Source of the DNA: Anaerolineales bacterium | GTDB taxonomy: Bacteria; Chloroflexota; Anaerolineae; Anaerolineales; UBA6663 | DNA: 5,082 bases | Direction: 5' to 3' | Assembly (NCBI GenBank): GCA_016789245.1 | Contig: JAEURM010000163.1 | Coordinates: 1 to 5,082, forward strand | Part shown: piece after piece, positions 1 to 5,082 of the stretch | Position numbering within the stretch: position 1 is the first letter of the stretch | Layout of the letters: each line of letters begins with the position of its first letter | Notes under the pieces: model-generated | Databases searched by the model: none | Told to the model about the DNA's origin: nothing | Seen by the model: the letters and a program-made list of their open reading frames with translations, nothing else | Made by a program: the position numbers and the translations under genes

Positions 1-2
1 CC

Positions 3-773
3 AACGCCCTCTTGGTGGAGCGGCTCAATCAATCGCGCCGCATGGCAGAGGATGCCAGCCGCCTCAAAAGTGAATTTTTAGCTAACACCTCGCACGAATT
101 ACGCACACCGCTCACGGGCATTCTTGGCTCACTCAGCCTCATTCTCAACGATGAATGCGAAACCACTGAAGAAGCCAAACAGTTTGCCCAAATTGCGTAT
201 GACTCCGCCCGCAACCTACTGACCATTGTGAATGATTTGCTGGATGTGGCCAAGATTGAAGCCGGCAAGATGAACGTGCAGTTGCAGTTGATTGAAGTTT
301 CATCTCTGCTGGCGGAGGTGTACATGCTCATGTTCACTACCGCCAGCCGCAAGAACTTAGAGCTGAGAATACCCACCCTATCTGAGCCGGTGTACGTGTG
401 GGCCGATACCGAAAAGCTCAAACAGATTTTGATTAATCTCATCGGTAACGCCATCAAATTCACTGAAAAGGGCCACGTCCGAGTTGAAGTAAACGTGGAT
501 ACGCCGCACGTTCACATTTTGGTAATTGATACGGGCATTGGCATTCCGCTGGAAAAGCAAACCCAACTCTTCCGGCCATTTGTACAAGTGGATGGCACCA
601 CCACCCGCCGGTATGGTGGCACCGGGTTGGGCCTCAGCATCTCCCGCAGTTTGGTGCAACTACTCGGCGGCACCATCTCGCTGGAAAGTGAAGGTGAAGG
701 CCACGGCAGTACGTTCACCATTACCTTGCATCACGCAGATCCCGAGTCACAAGTTGCGCCCAAGTTCGCGTGA
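3..773 (+). CDS. Sensor histidine kinase, C-terminal part (5' truncated by window edge)
   Basis: Two-component sensor kinase that autophosphorylates on histidine and passes the phosphate to a response regulator. The reading frame is open to the left edge (N-A-L-L-V-E-R-L...), so the TTG at base 12 is not the real start and the sensor part lies outside the window. Counting residues from that TTG codon, a charged helix leads into a HisKA domain with H-box SHELRTPL (phospho-acceptor His28). The HATPase_c domain follows: N-box around Asn146, G1 box DTGIGIP (173-179), F-box LFRPF (186-190) and G2 box GGTGLGLS (202-209). All catalytic boxes are intact. The protein stops about 13 residues after the ATPase domain, so there is no C-terminal receiver or HPt domain. 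The H-box style resembles the HisKA kinases found in hybrid sensors. No response regulator gene follows; any partner lies upstream or elsewhere, and the signal cannot be inferred. Confidence 0.95.
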   Translation, partial: NALLVERLNQSRRMAEDASRLKSEFLANTSHELRTPLTGILGSLSLILNDECETTEEAKQFAQIAYDSARNLLTIVNDLLDVAKIEAGKMNVQLQLIEVSSLLAEVYMLMFTTASRKNLELRIPTLSEPVYVWADTEKLKQILINLIGNAIKFTEKGHVRVEVNVDTPHVHILVIDTGIGIPLEKQTQLFRPFVQVDGTTTRRYGGTGLGLSISRSLVQLLGGTISLESEGEGHGSTFTITLHHADPESQVAPKFA

Positions 774-796
774 GGCAATACCAGACCTGCTAGGTG

Positions 797-825
797 TTGG
801 CGCAAATTTACTCACTGTTGATAAT
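797..825 (+). promoter_or_regulatory. Candidate sigma70-type promoter for rarA, possibly giving a leaderless mRNA
   Basis: TTGGCG (797-802, 4/6 match to TTGACA) and GATAAT (820-825, 5/6 match to TATAAT) are separated by exactly 17 bases. The expected transcription start, 7-9 bases after the -10 box, falls at or next to the A of the rarA ATG at 834. No Shine-Dalgarno-like purine run precedes that ATG. Together these fit a leaderless transcript. This was recognised by eye only; an alternative -10, TACAAT at 825-830, would place the start inside the gene. Confidence 0.45.
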
Positions 826-835
826 ACAATTGTAT
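824..835. repeat. 12-base perfect palindrome overlapping the rarA start codon
   Basis: ATACAATTGTAT reads the same on both strands and covers the space between the candidate -10 box and the first two bases of the rarA ATG. A dimeric repressor bound here would block transcription initiation, so it could be an operator. It does not match the LexA boxes I know from other phyla. An AT-rich 12-base palindrome can also arise by chance in promoter DNA, so the regulatory role is only a possibility. Confidence 0.35.
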
Positions 836-2240
836 GGATTTGTTTGATTATGGCCTGAAACAACGCCAGAACACAGAAGCGCCGCTGGCCGCGCGTTTGC
901 GCCCGCGCACGCTGGATGAGTTTATTGGGCAGGAGGCGATTGTGGGCGAGGGCCGGCTTCTGCGCCGCGCCATTCAGGCTGACCGGCTGTTTTCTTCTAT
1001 TTTGCTGTGGGGGCCGCCCGGCACTGGCAAAACCACACTGGCCCAAATTATTGCCAACACCACGCGTGCGCATTTCACCTCGCTCAATGCTGTATTAGCC
1101 GGCATTGCGGAATTGCGCGTGGTGATTGCGGAAGCCAAAGAGCGCCGGAAATTGCACGGCACCCGCACCATTTTGTTTGTGGATGAAGTGCACCGTTGGA
1201 ACAAAGCGCAACAAGATGCGCTTCTGCCGCATGTGGAAGACGGTTCTATTATTTTGATTGGGGCCACCACCGAAAATCCATACTTTGAAGTGATTGGCGC
1301 GCTGGTTTCGCGCTCACGCATTTTTCAATTGCAGGCGTTGGGTGAGGCAGAAGTGGCCCGCATTTTGGAGCATGCGCTAACGGATAAAGAGCGTGGGTAC
1401 GGCACGCGCCGGATTGCTTTACAGGCGGATGCCCGGCAACATCTCACCAGCATCGCGGGTGGTGATGCGCGCAACGCGCTCAATGCGCTGGAACTCGCCG
1501 TTGAAACCACGCCGCCGGATGCCGAGGGCGTAATTCACATCACACTAGATGTGGCGCAAGAAAGCATTCAACGGCGGGCGGTGCTGTACGATAAAGATGG
1601 CGACGCGCACTACGATACCATTTCGGCATTCATCAAGTCGGTGCGCGGCTCGGACCCCGACGCGGCGCTGTACTGGCTGGCCAAGATGCTGTACGCCGGT
1701 GAGAGTCCGCGCTTCATCTTGCGCCGCTTGGTAATTTTGGCTGGCGAGGATATTGGCTTGGCCGACCCGCTGGGGTTGGTGGTGGCCAGCGCGGCGGTGC
1801 AAGCATTTGAGTTCATTGGCATGCCGGAGGGCATCTTCCCCATTGTGGAGGCCACGCTGTACTTGGCCACCGCGCCCAAGAGCAACACCACCACGGCGTA
1901 CTTCAAAGCGTTTGAGAAAGTGGAAGCCGAGGGCAAGGTGGATGTGCCCCGCCACTTGCAAGATGCCAACCGGGATGCGAAAGGGCTGGGCCACGGTGAG
2001 GGCTACGTTTACCCGCATGAGCAACCCGGCCACCACGCCGGCCAGCAGTATTTGCCCACCGCGCTCCTCGGCACATATTTTTACGCGCCCTCGGTGGAAG
2101 GTTATGAAGCTAGCGTGAAAGACCGTTTAGCACGTTGGCGCGCCGCGCAAGAAAAAGCGCTGGGGCTCACACAAACCACCATTCTGCCAGAACTCTCCGA
2201 AGATTTGATTACGCAACTCAAACGCCGCGCGGCGCGGTGA
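834..2240 (+). CDS. rarA: Replication-associated recombination protein A (RarA/MgsA), AAA+ ATPase
   Basis: RarA (MgsA; Mgs1/WRNIP1 in eukaryotes) is a clamp-loader-like AAA+ ATPase that acts at stalled replication forks and single-strand gaps in the cytoplasm. The 468-residue product is close to the family length (about 450). Visible features in order: N-terminal PLAARLRPRTLDEFIGQE (17-34), Walker A GPPGTGKT (60-67), Walker B and DEVH box FVDEVH followed by RWNKAQQDALLPHVE (115-135), sensor 1 GATTEN (143-148), SRSR (159-162), sensor 2 region GGDARNALNALE (209-220), then the MgsA C-terminal oligomerisation domain (about 250-440) with LYDKDGDAHYDTISAFIKS and RRLVILAGEDIGLADP. The ATG start is supported by the typical MDLFD N-terminus, although no ribosome binding site precedes it. 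All catalytic motifs are intact. It lies 60 bases after the kinase gene and 52 bases before the phosphatase gene, on the same strand; co-transcription is possible but not shown. Confidence 0.97.
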   Translation: MDLFDYGLKQRQNTEAPLAARLRPRTLDEFIGQEAIVGEGRLLRRAIQADRLFSSILLWGPPGTGKTTLAQIIANTTRAHFTSLNAVLAGIAELRVVIAEAKERRKLHGTRTILFVDEVHRWNKAQQDALLPHVEDGSIILIGATTENPYFEVIGALVSRSRIFQLQALGEAEVARILEHALTDKERGYGTRRIALQADARQHLTSIAGGDARNALNALELAVETTPPDAEGVIHITLDVAQESIQRRAVLYDKDGDAHYDTISAFIKSVRGSDPDAALYWLAKMLYAGESPRFILRRLVILAGEDIGLADPLGLVVASAAVQAFEFIGMPEGIFPIVEATLYLATAPKSNTTTAYFKAFEKVEAEGKVDVPRHLQDANRDAKGLGHGEGYVYPHEQPGHHAGQQYLPTALLGTYFYAPSVEGYEASVKDRLARWRAAQEKALGLTQTTILPELSEDLITQLKRRAAR

Positions 2241-2249
2241 TAATTCAAA

Positions 2250-2263
2250 AAACCTGTGGGTTT
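2250..2263 (+). terminator. Weak stem-loop after rarA, possible inefficient terminator
   Basis: AAACC-TGTG-GGTTT forms a 5-base-pair stem with a 4-base loop just after the rarA stop codon. It is preceded by an A-run and followed by a partly T-rich stretch (GTGTTGT). The stem has only two G-C pairs and the T-tract is interrupted, so it would at best attenuate read-through into the next gene. Confidence 0.22.
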
Positions 2264-2281
2264 GTGTTGTAAACTGGGGGT

Positions 2282-2286
2282 AGGAG
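2282..2286 (+). promoter_or_regulatory. Shine-Dalgarno site (AGGAG) of the phosphatase gene
   Basis: AGGAG lies 6 bases before the ATG at 2293, inside a purine-rich run. It is the only clear ribosome binding site in the window and fixes the start of the histidine phosphatase gene. The other complete genes here lack such a site. Confidence 0.8.
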
Positions 2287-2292
2287 ATTTTC

Positions 2293-2928
2293 ATGACCAT
2301 TCTGCTACTCATCCGCCACGGAGAAAATGAATATACGCGCACTGGCAAACTGGCCGGCTGGACGCCCGGCGTAAGTTTGAACGCGGCTGGCCAAAAACAA
2401 GCGCAAGCTTTGGCCGAGAAACTTAAAGCCGCACCATTGGTGGCCGTGTATTCCAGCCCGTTGGAGCGCGCGCGTGAAACCGCCGCCCCGCTGGCCGCCG
2501 CCAAGAATTTAGAAGTGCAGATTTTGGAGGGCGTGGGTGAAGTGAAGTATGGCGAGTGGCAGGGAAAAAGTTTGAAGCGGCTGGCCCGCACCAAACTGTG
2601 GCGCACGGTGCAGGGCTTGCCCAGCGCCATGCAGTTCCCCGATGGGGAAACTTTCCGGCAGGTGCAGTTCCGCGCGGTGGAGGCGCTGGAGGGCGTGGTG
2701 AAAGCGCACCCTAAGGAAATGGTGGCCGTGTTTTCGCACGGCGATGTAATTAAGTTGGCCGTGGCCCACTACCTCGGCCTACCGTTGGATATGTTTCAGC
2801 GGGTGATGATTAATACGGCATCAATCTCTATACTGCGTTTAGGCCATGGGCATCCGGCTTTGGTAAAATTGAATGATACAACGGGCGTTGAAGTGGCCGC
2901 TAAACCAAAGCCTGCCAAAAAGAAATAA
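2293..2928 (+). CDS. Histidine phosphatase superfamily protein (phosphoglycerate-mutase-like, MSMEG_4193/TIGR03848 type)
   Basis: Phosphatase or phosphomutase of the histidine phosphatase (branch 1) fold, which works through a phospho-histidine intermediate; cytoplasmic, substrate unknown. In the 211-residue product, LLLIRHGENEYT carries the nucleophile His9 with Arg8. SSPLERARET (54-63) carries Arg59. VGEVKYGEWQGK (81-92) supplies the likely acid Glu83. VFSHGDVIK (146-154) carries the second catalytic His149. All four pocket positions are present, so it should be active. The GKLAGWTPGVSLN segment after the RHG motif matches the MSMEG_4193-type family rather than true glycolytic mutases. The C-terminus is a Lys/Pro-rich tail (about 204-211), probably disordered. 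It is followed 45 bases later by the DUF3090 gene; in Mycobacterium the equivalent pair, as I recall, is Rv2135c-Rv2134c. The family assignment is strong; the reaction is not established. Confidence 0.9.
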   Translation: MTILLLIRHGENEYTRTGKLAGWTPGVSLNAAGQKQAQALAEKLKAAPLVAVYSSPLERARETAAPLAAAKNLEVQILEGVGEVKYGEWQGKSLKRLARTKLWRTVQGLPSAMQFPDGETFRQVQFRAVEALEGVVKAHPKEMVAVFSHGDVIKLAVAHYLGLPLDMFQRVMINTASISILRLGHGHPALVKLNDTTGVEVAAKPKPAKKK

Positions 2929-2973
2929 CGCCGCACCGCTTTCTTAACCAACTGTCTTTTCACAATACATTCA

Positions 2974-3501
2974 ATGGCTGGCACGATTTACGAACTCGAC
3001 CCAGTTTCATCCATCACCACTGGTTATATTGGCCAGCCGGGCAAACGCGTATTCTATTTGCAGGCCGCGCGTGAGGACCAAACCGTGACGCTGGTAATTG
3101 AAAAGATGCAGGTGGATGTGCTGGCGCAAAGCATTCAGCAGTTTATGGATGAGCTAAAAGAGCAATTTCCCAACCTGCCGGAGGCCACGCTCAACTACCG
3201 GCCCGAGCGCATGCATTTGCGCGTGCCGCTAGACCCGGCCTTCCGCGTGGGGCAATTGGGCTTGGGCTATGACTCTGACCGCGATTTGATTTTGCTGGTG
3301 GCGCAAGAAGTAACCACCGATGAGCGCACCGATGAAGAGGCCAGTGTGGCGCGTTTGTTTGCCACGCGCGCCCAAATGCTCACTTTGGCTGAGCACAGCA
3401 AATCCATCATCAAGCAAGGCCGCCCCATTTGCGCGTTCTGCGGCCAACCCGTAGACCCGGAAGGGCACTTCTGCCCGCGCCGGAATGGGCACAAATACTA
3501 G
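2974..3501 (+). CDS. DUF3090 / TIGR03847 family protein with C-terminal Cys/His knuckle
   Basis: Function unknown. The 175-residue product matches the DUF3090 pattern. An N-terminal YELDPVSSITTGYIGQPGKR segment is followed by VFYLQA (26-31) and a helix with VIEKMQVDVLAQ (41-52). The middle is mixed beta/alpha with VGQLGLGYD (92-100) and LILLVAQE (105-112). The C-terminus is C-x2-C-G-x-P-x-D-P-x-G-H-x-C-P-R-x-N-G-H (Cys153, Cys156, His165, Cys167, His173). These residues could hold one zinc ion, but binding is not shown. There is no signal peptide or membrane segment. The ATG has no Shine-Dalgarno site; CACAAT at 2961-2966 is a weak -10-like match that would again give a nearly leaderless message. 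It lies between the phosphatase and the kinase-like gene, in the order I recall from actinobacteria, which suggests it works with them. Confidence 0.9.
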   Translation: MAGTIYELDPVSSITTGYIGQPGKRVFYLQAAREDQTVTLVIEKMQVDVLAQSIQQFMDELKEQFPNLPEATLNYRPERMHLRVPLDPAFRVGQLGLGYDSDRDLILLVAQEVTTDERTDEEASVARLFATRAQMLTLAEHSKSIIKQGRPICAFCGQPVDPEGHFCPRRNGHKY

Positions 3502-3503
3502 AA

Positions 3504-3603
3504 GTGTCATGTGCCAAGGTGTCAAAGTGTCGCTCCGCCACAGCGAGGGCGCTCGGCCTTTGCGGTAGGACACTCCAACACCTGACACTTTGACACCAAT
3601 CAC
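3504..3603. repeat. Inverted array of GTGTCAAA-like octamers with 14-base perfect inverted repeat
   Basis: GGTGTCAAAGTGTC at 3518-3531 is exactly inverted as GACACTTTGACACC at 3584-3597. Each arm is part of a short run of degenerate 7-8-base units: GTGTCAT, GTGCCAAG, GTGTCAAA, GTGTCGCT on the left, and the reverse forms (GACACTCC, AACACCT, GACACTTT, GACACC) on the right. The 52-base GC-rich centre can fold into small inner hairpins (CCGC with GCGG; AGCG with CGCT). The element fills nearly the whole gap between the DUF3090 and kinase-like genes and contains no gene. It may be a REP- or MITE-like dispersed element, or an RNA hairpin that modulates read-through. No T-tract follows, so it is not a standard terminator. 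Confidence 0.75.
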
Positions 3604-3613
3604 CAAAGCATTT

Positions 3614-4345
3614 ATGCCTAATCAAGCCATTAGCTGGAACGCCATGCTGGAGATTTTGCGTGATGGCAAACTGCACTTGGAAGGCTTGCTCCCCAATGGC
3701 TCTAACTACACCTTTCTGGCGCGGGTAGCACACAAAAACCAAACGGCGTTTGCCGTATATAAACCCATTAAGGGTGAACAGCCACTGTGGGATTTTCCTG
3801 AAAACACGCTGGCTTTCCGCGAGGTGGCGGCCTTTGTGGTGAGTGATGCGCTGGGGTGGGATTTTGTGCCACCCACACTGTATCGCACCGAAGGCCCGCA
3901 CGGCGCTGGCTCATTACAATTTTTTGTGCAGGCCGAGCCGGACTTTCACTACTTTCAGGCCACTGAGGCAGACCAGCCAGAGATGCGGCGCACGGCAGTG
4001 TTTGATTTGATTGTGAATAATGCTGACCGCAAAGGCGGGCATGTGCTGAAAGATACCAGCGGCAAAATTTGGCTGATTGATCACGGCATTTGCTTTCACG
4101 CGCAAAACAAACTGCGCACCGTGATTTGGGATTACGCGGGTGAGCCTATTCCACAAGATATTTTGCAAGATGTGGAAGCGTTTTATACCAACTTGGAATG
4201 TGAGGAAGAGCTAAAAGCCGCCCTCAACGCCTTGCTAGACCCGCTAGAAGTGGCCGCCCTGCGCCGCCGCACAGACCGAATTTTGACGAGCAAAGTTTTC
4301 CCCAACCCCGGTACGCGGCGCAGTTACCCGTGGCCGCCGGTGTAG
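3614..4345 (+). CDS. SCO1664/TIGR03843 family protein with PI3/PI4-kinase-like active site
   Basis: Predicted soluble phosphotransferase of unknown substrate, 243 residues. The fold assignment comes from motifs: VYKP with the likely ATP-binding Lys50; LAFREVAAF (67-75); a catalytic-loop-like DLIVNNADRKGGH (131-143, Asp138); and a metal-binding-loop-like WLIDHGICFH (153-162, Asp156). These parallel the DRHxxN and IDFG motifs of PI3/PI4 kinases, with His143 in place of the usual Asn and His157 in place of Phe. LRTVIWDYAGEPIP (167-180) is typical of this family, which is known mainly from Actinobacteria and Chloroflexota. The ATG at 3614 is preferred: an upstream in-frame TTG at 3590 lies inside the inverted repeat, and the family's LEILRDGKL segment follows at the expected distance. 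An ATG at 3644 is a less likely alternative. No Shine-Dalgarno site is visible. It is the last gene of the three-gene set and converges on modB. Confidence 0.88.
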   Translation: MPNQAISWNAMLEILRDGKLHLEGLLPNGSNYTFLARVAHKNQTAFAVYKPIKGEQPLWDFPENTLAFREVAAFVVSDALGWDFVPPTLYRTEGPHGAGSLQFFVQAEPDFHYFQATEADQPEMRRTAVFDLIVNNADRKGGHVLKDTSGKIWLIDHGICFHAQNKLRTVIWDYAGEPIPQDILQDVEAFYTNLECEEELKAALNALLDPLEVAALRRRTDRILTSKVFPNPGTRRSYPWPPV

Positions 4346-4436
4346 CCCCACCCTTCCCTCCCTATGGCGCTCAACTTTTTGTAATCCAATCAAGCGCCAA
4401 AAGCGCGATTGCGAGGACACGAAGCGGATGGGGCTA
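4343..4436. repeat. Inverted repeat spanning the convergent intergenic region, with an inner stem-loop
   Basis: TAGCCCCA (4343-4350) and TGGGGCTA (4429-4436) are exact inverted copies. The first contains the TAG stop of the kinase-like gene, and the second contains the TAG stop of modB read on the minus strand. Inside, TGGCGCT (4365-4371) pairs with AGCGCCA (4393-4399) around a 21-base loop. A structure of this sort could act as a bidirectional transcription end between convergent genes, but neither strand has a clear T-tract after the stem. Intrinsic termination is therefore unproven. Confidence 0.4.
4408..4427 (+). repeat. Possible degenerate REP-like fragment
   Basis: ATTGCGAGGACACGAAGCGG resembles, from memory, the left part of a short palindromic repeat common between genes in several phyla (ATTGCGAGGAGCGAAGCG followed by a CAATC return arm). 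The expected return arm is missing, so if related it is a decayed or partial copy. The resemblance is by recall only. Confidence 0.25.
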
Positions 4437-5082
4437 TCTCCACTCTCGGTGAAGCAGGCCTTTCACCACCAGCAACGCCAGAAAAGATAAGCCGATTAAA
4501 ACTAGCGAGAGGGTGAGGGCCACATCCACGCTTAACTCTAGGCCGAGGTAAATGGCGAGCGGCATGGTTTGCGTGCGGCCTGTAAAGTTTCCGGCAAAGA
4601 TGATGGTGGCCCCAAACTCACCCAACGCGCGCGCCCACGTCATCACCGCGCCGCCCAACACCGCGCTCCATGCCAGCGGGGCCGTGATGTAACGGAAAAT
4701 TTTCCAACGGCTTGCGCCATCTAGCGCGGCGGCTTGTTGCAATTCTTCATCCACAGCCGCAAAACCCGCCGCCGCCGATTTGATGTAGAACGGCGCGGCC
4801 ACAAACACTTGCGCTAGCACCACGGCTAGCGGCGTAAACGCAAGCGTGATGCCTAAATCGGCCAGCGGCGCGCCCACACTACCCCGCCGCCCAAACGCTA
4901 ACAGCAACGCCAACCCGGCCACTGCCGGCGGCAGAACAGCGGGCAAATCAATCAACGTGTCTAAGATTCTTTTAAAGCGCAGATTTTTGCGGGCCAGCAC
5001 CAAGCTGAGCGGCGTGCCGAACGTCACCACCAAACTGGTTGAAATGAGTGAAGTGCTGAGGCTAATGCCAATGGCTTGCAGA
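4434..5082 (-). CDS. modB: Molybdate/tungstate ABC transporter permease ModB (N-terminus beyond window edge)
   Basis: Inner-membrane channel subunit of a molybdate (possibly tungstate) importer, working with a binding protein ModA and an ATPase ModC. The frame stays open to the right edge: residues LQAIGISLSTSLISTSL precede the TTG codon at 5033-5031, so that codon is internal. Of 215 visible residues, hydrophobic segments lie near 1-28, 47-63, 77-100, 134-156 and 184-206. The cytoplasmic EAA loop (QQAAALDGASRWKIF, about 115-129, then ITAP) contacts the ATPase. The segment GEFGATIIFAGNFTGRTQT, followed by MPLAIY, is the ModB signature and separates it from sulfate permeases CysT/CysW. LPAVLPPAVAG (46-56) is also typical. 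The protein ends normally with HREWR. No ATPase gene follows; the next gene is convergent, so modC, if linked, must be upstream (right of the window), fused or elsewhere. Tungstate specificity cannot be excluded. Confidence 0.92.
   Translation of the reverse strand, partial: LQAIGISLSTSLISTSLVVTFGTPLSLVLARKNLRFKRILDTLIDLPAVLPPAVAGLALLLAFGRRGSVGAPLADLGITLAFTPLAVVLAQVFVAAPFYIKSAAAGFAAVDEELQQAAALDGASRWKIFRYITAPLAWSAVLGGAVMTWARALGEFGATIIFAGNFTGRTQTMPLAIYLGLELSVDVALTLSLVLIGLSFLALLVVKGLLHREWR

Noticed and set aside
781..800. Imperfect hairpin CCA-GACCT / AGGT-GT-TGG after the histidine kinase gene, considered as a terminator.
   Set aside because: The paired parts are only 4 and 3 bases with unequal bulges, the loop is 3 bases, no T-tract follows, and the region overlaps the candidate -35 box.
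526..858. Plus-strand open frame overlapping the kinase 3' end and the rarA start.
   Set aside because: It overlaps conserved HATPase codons in another frame, and its translation has no recognisable domain and is Trp/Pro/Ser-rich, as expected of a shadow frame.
1545..2036. Long minus-strand open frames opposite rarA.
   Set aside because: They mirror the codon structure of a well-conserved gene on the plus strand, show no recognisable domain and have no start signals.
3590..3613. In-frame TTG start that would lengthen the kinase-like protein by eight residues.
   Set aside because: The added codons lie in the right arm of the inverted repeat and have no ribosome binding site. The ATG at 3614 fits the expected N-terminus of the family.
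3590..3618. Perfect TTGACA hexamer considered as a promoter for the kinase-like gene.
   Set aside because: At 16-18 bases downstream there is no acceptable -10 box; the position falls on the ATG itself. It may simply be part of the repeat unit.
3229..3901. Minus-strand open frames across the gap between the DUF3090 and kinase-like genes.
   Set aside because: They run through the inverted repeat and two conserved plus-strand genes, and their translations are low in recognisable features. The gap is better explained as a non-coding repeat element.

Overview
The window looks like a chromosomal segment of a Chloroflexota bacterium (Anaerolineae-like or a relative), moderately GC-rich by eye. This rests on gene content. 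The rarA product is of the Chloroflexota/actinobacterial style, with an N-terminus beginning MDLFD and an FVDEVHRWNKAQQ Walker B region. Three further genes belong to families that, from memory, are known almost only from Actinobacteria and Chloroflexota. The codon style and the scarcity of Shine-Dalgarno sequences do not look actinobacterial. The assignment is an inference.

Layout, left to right. (1) The 3' part of a sensor histidine kinase gene, cut by the left edge, with a complete HisKA + HATPase_c core. (2) After a 60-base gap that holds a plausible promoter and a 12-base palindrome touching the start codon, a full rarA/mgsA gene (AAA+ ATPase of replication-fork maintenance). (3) A three-gene set on the same strand: a histidine-phosphatase-fold phosphatase (MSMEG_4193/TIGR03848-like), a small protein with a C-terminal Cys/His knuckle (DUF3090/TIGR03847), and a protein with a remote phosphatidylinositol 3/4-kinase-like active site (SCO1664/TIGR03843 family). 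(4) A short convergent intergenic region with inverted repeats. (5) On the minus strand, most of a molybdate/tungstate ABC transporter permease (modB), cut by the right edge so that its N-terminus is missing.

The three-gene set is the most interesting part. A predicted kinase-fold protein, a predicted phosphatase and a possible metal-binding protein are consecutive, in the same order I recall for the Mycobacterium genes Rv2135c-Rv2134c-Rv2133c, which lie near cysQ and mshC (mycothiol synthesis). No mycothiol gene is present here. This suggests a conserved phospho-transfer/phosphatase module of unknown substrate that does not depend on mycothiol.

Non-coding structure is notable in two places. 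An 80-base element with perfect 14-base inverted ends, built from octamer-like GTGTCAAA units, separates the DUF3090 gene from the kinase-like gene. In the convergent region, an 8-base inverted repeat contains the stop codons of both flanking genes. I see no rRNA, tRNA, CRISPR array, transposase or phage gene.
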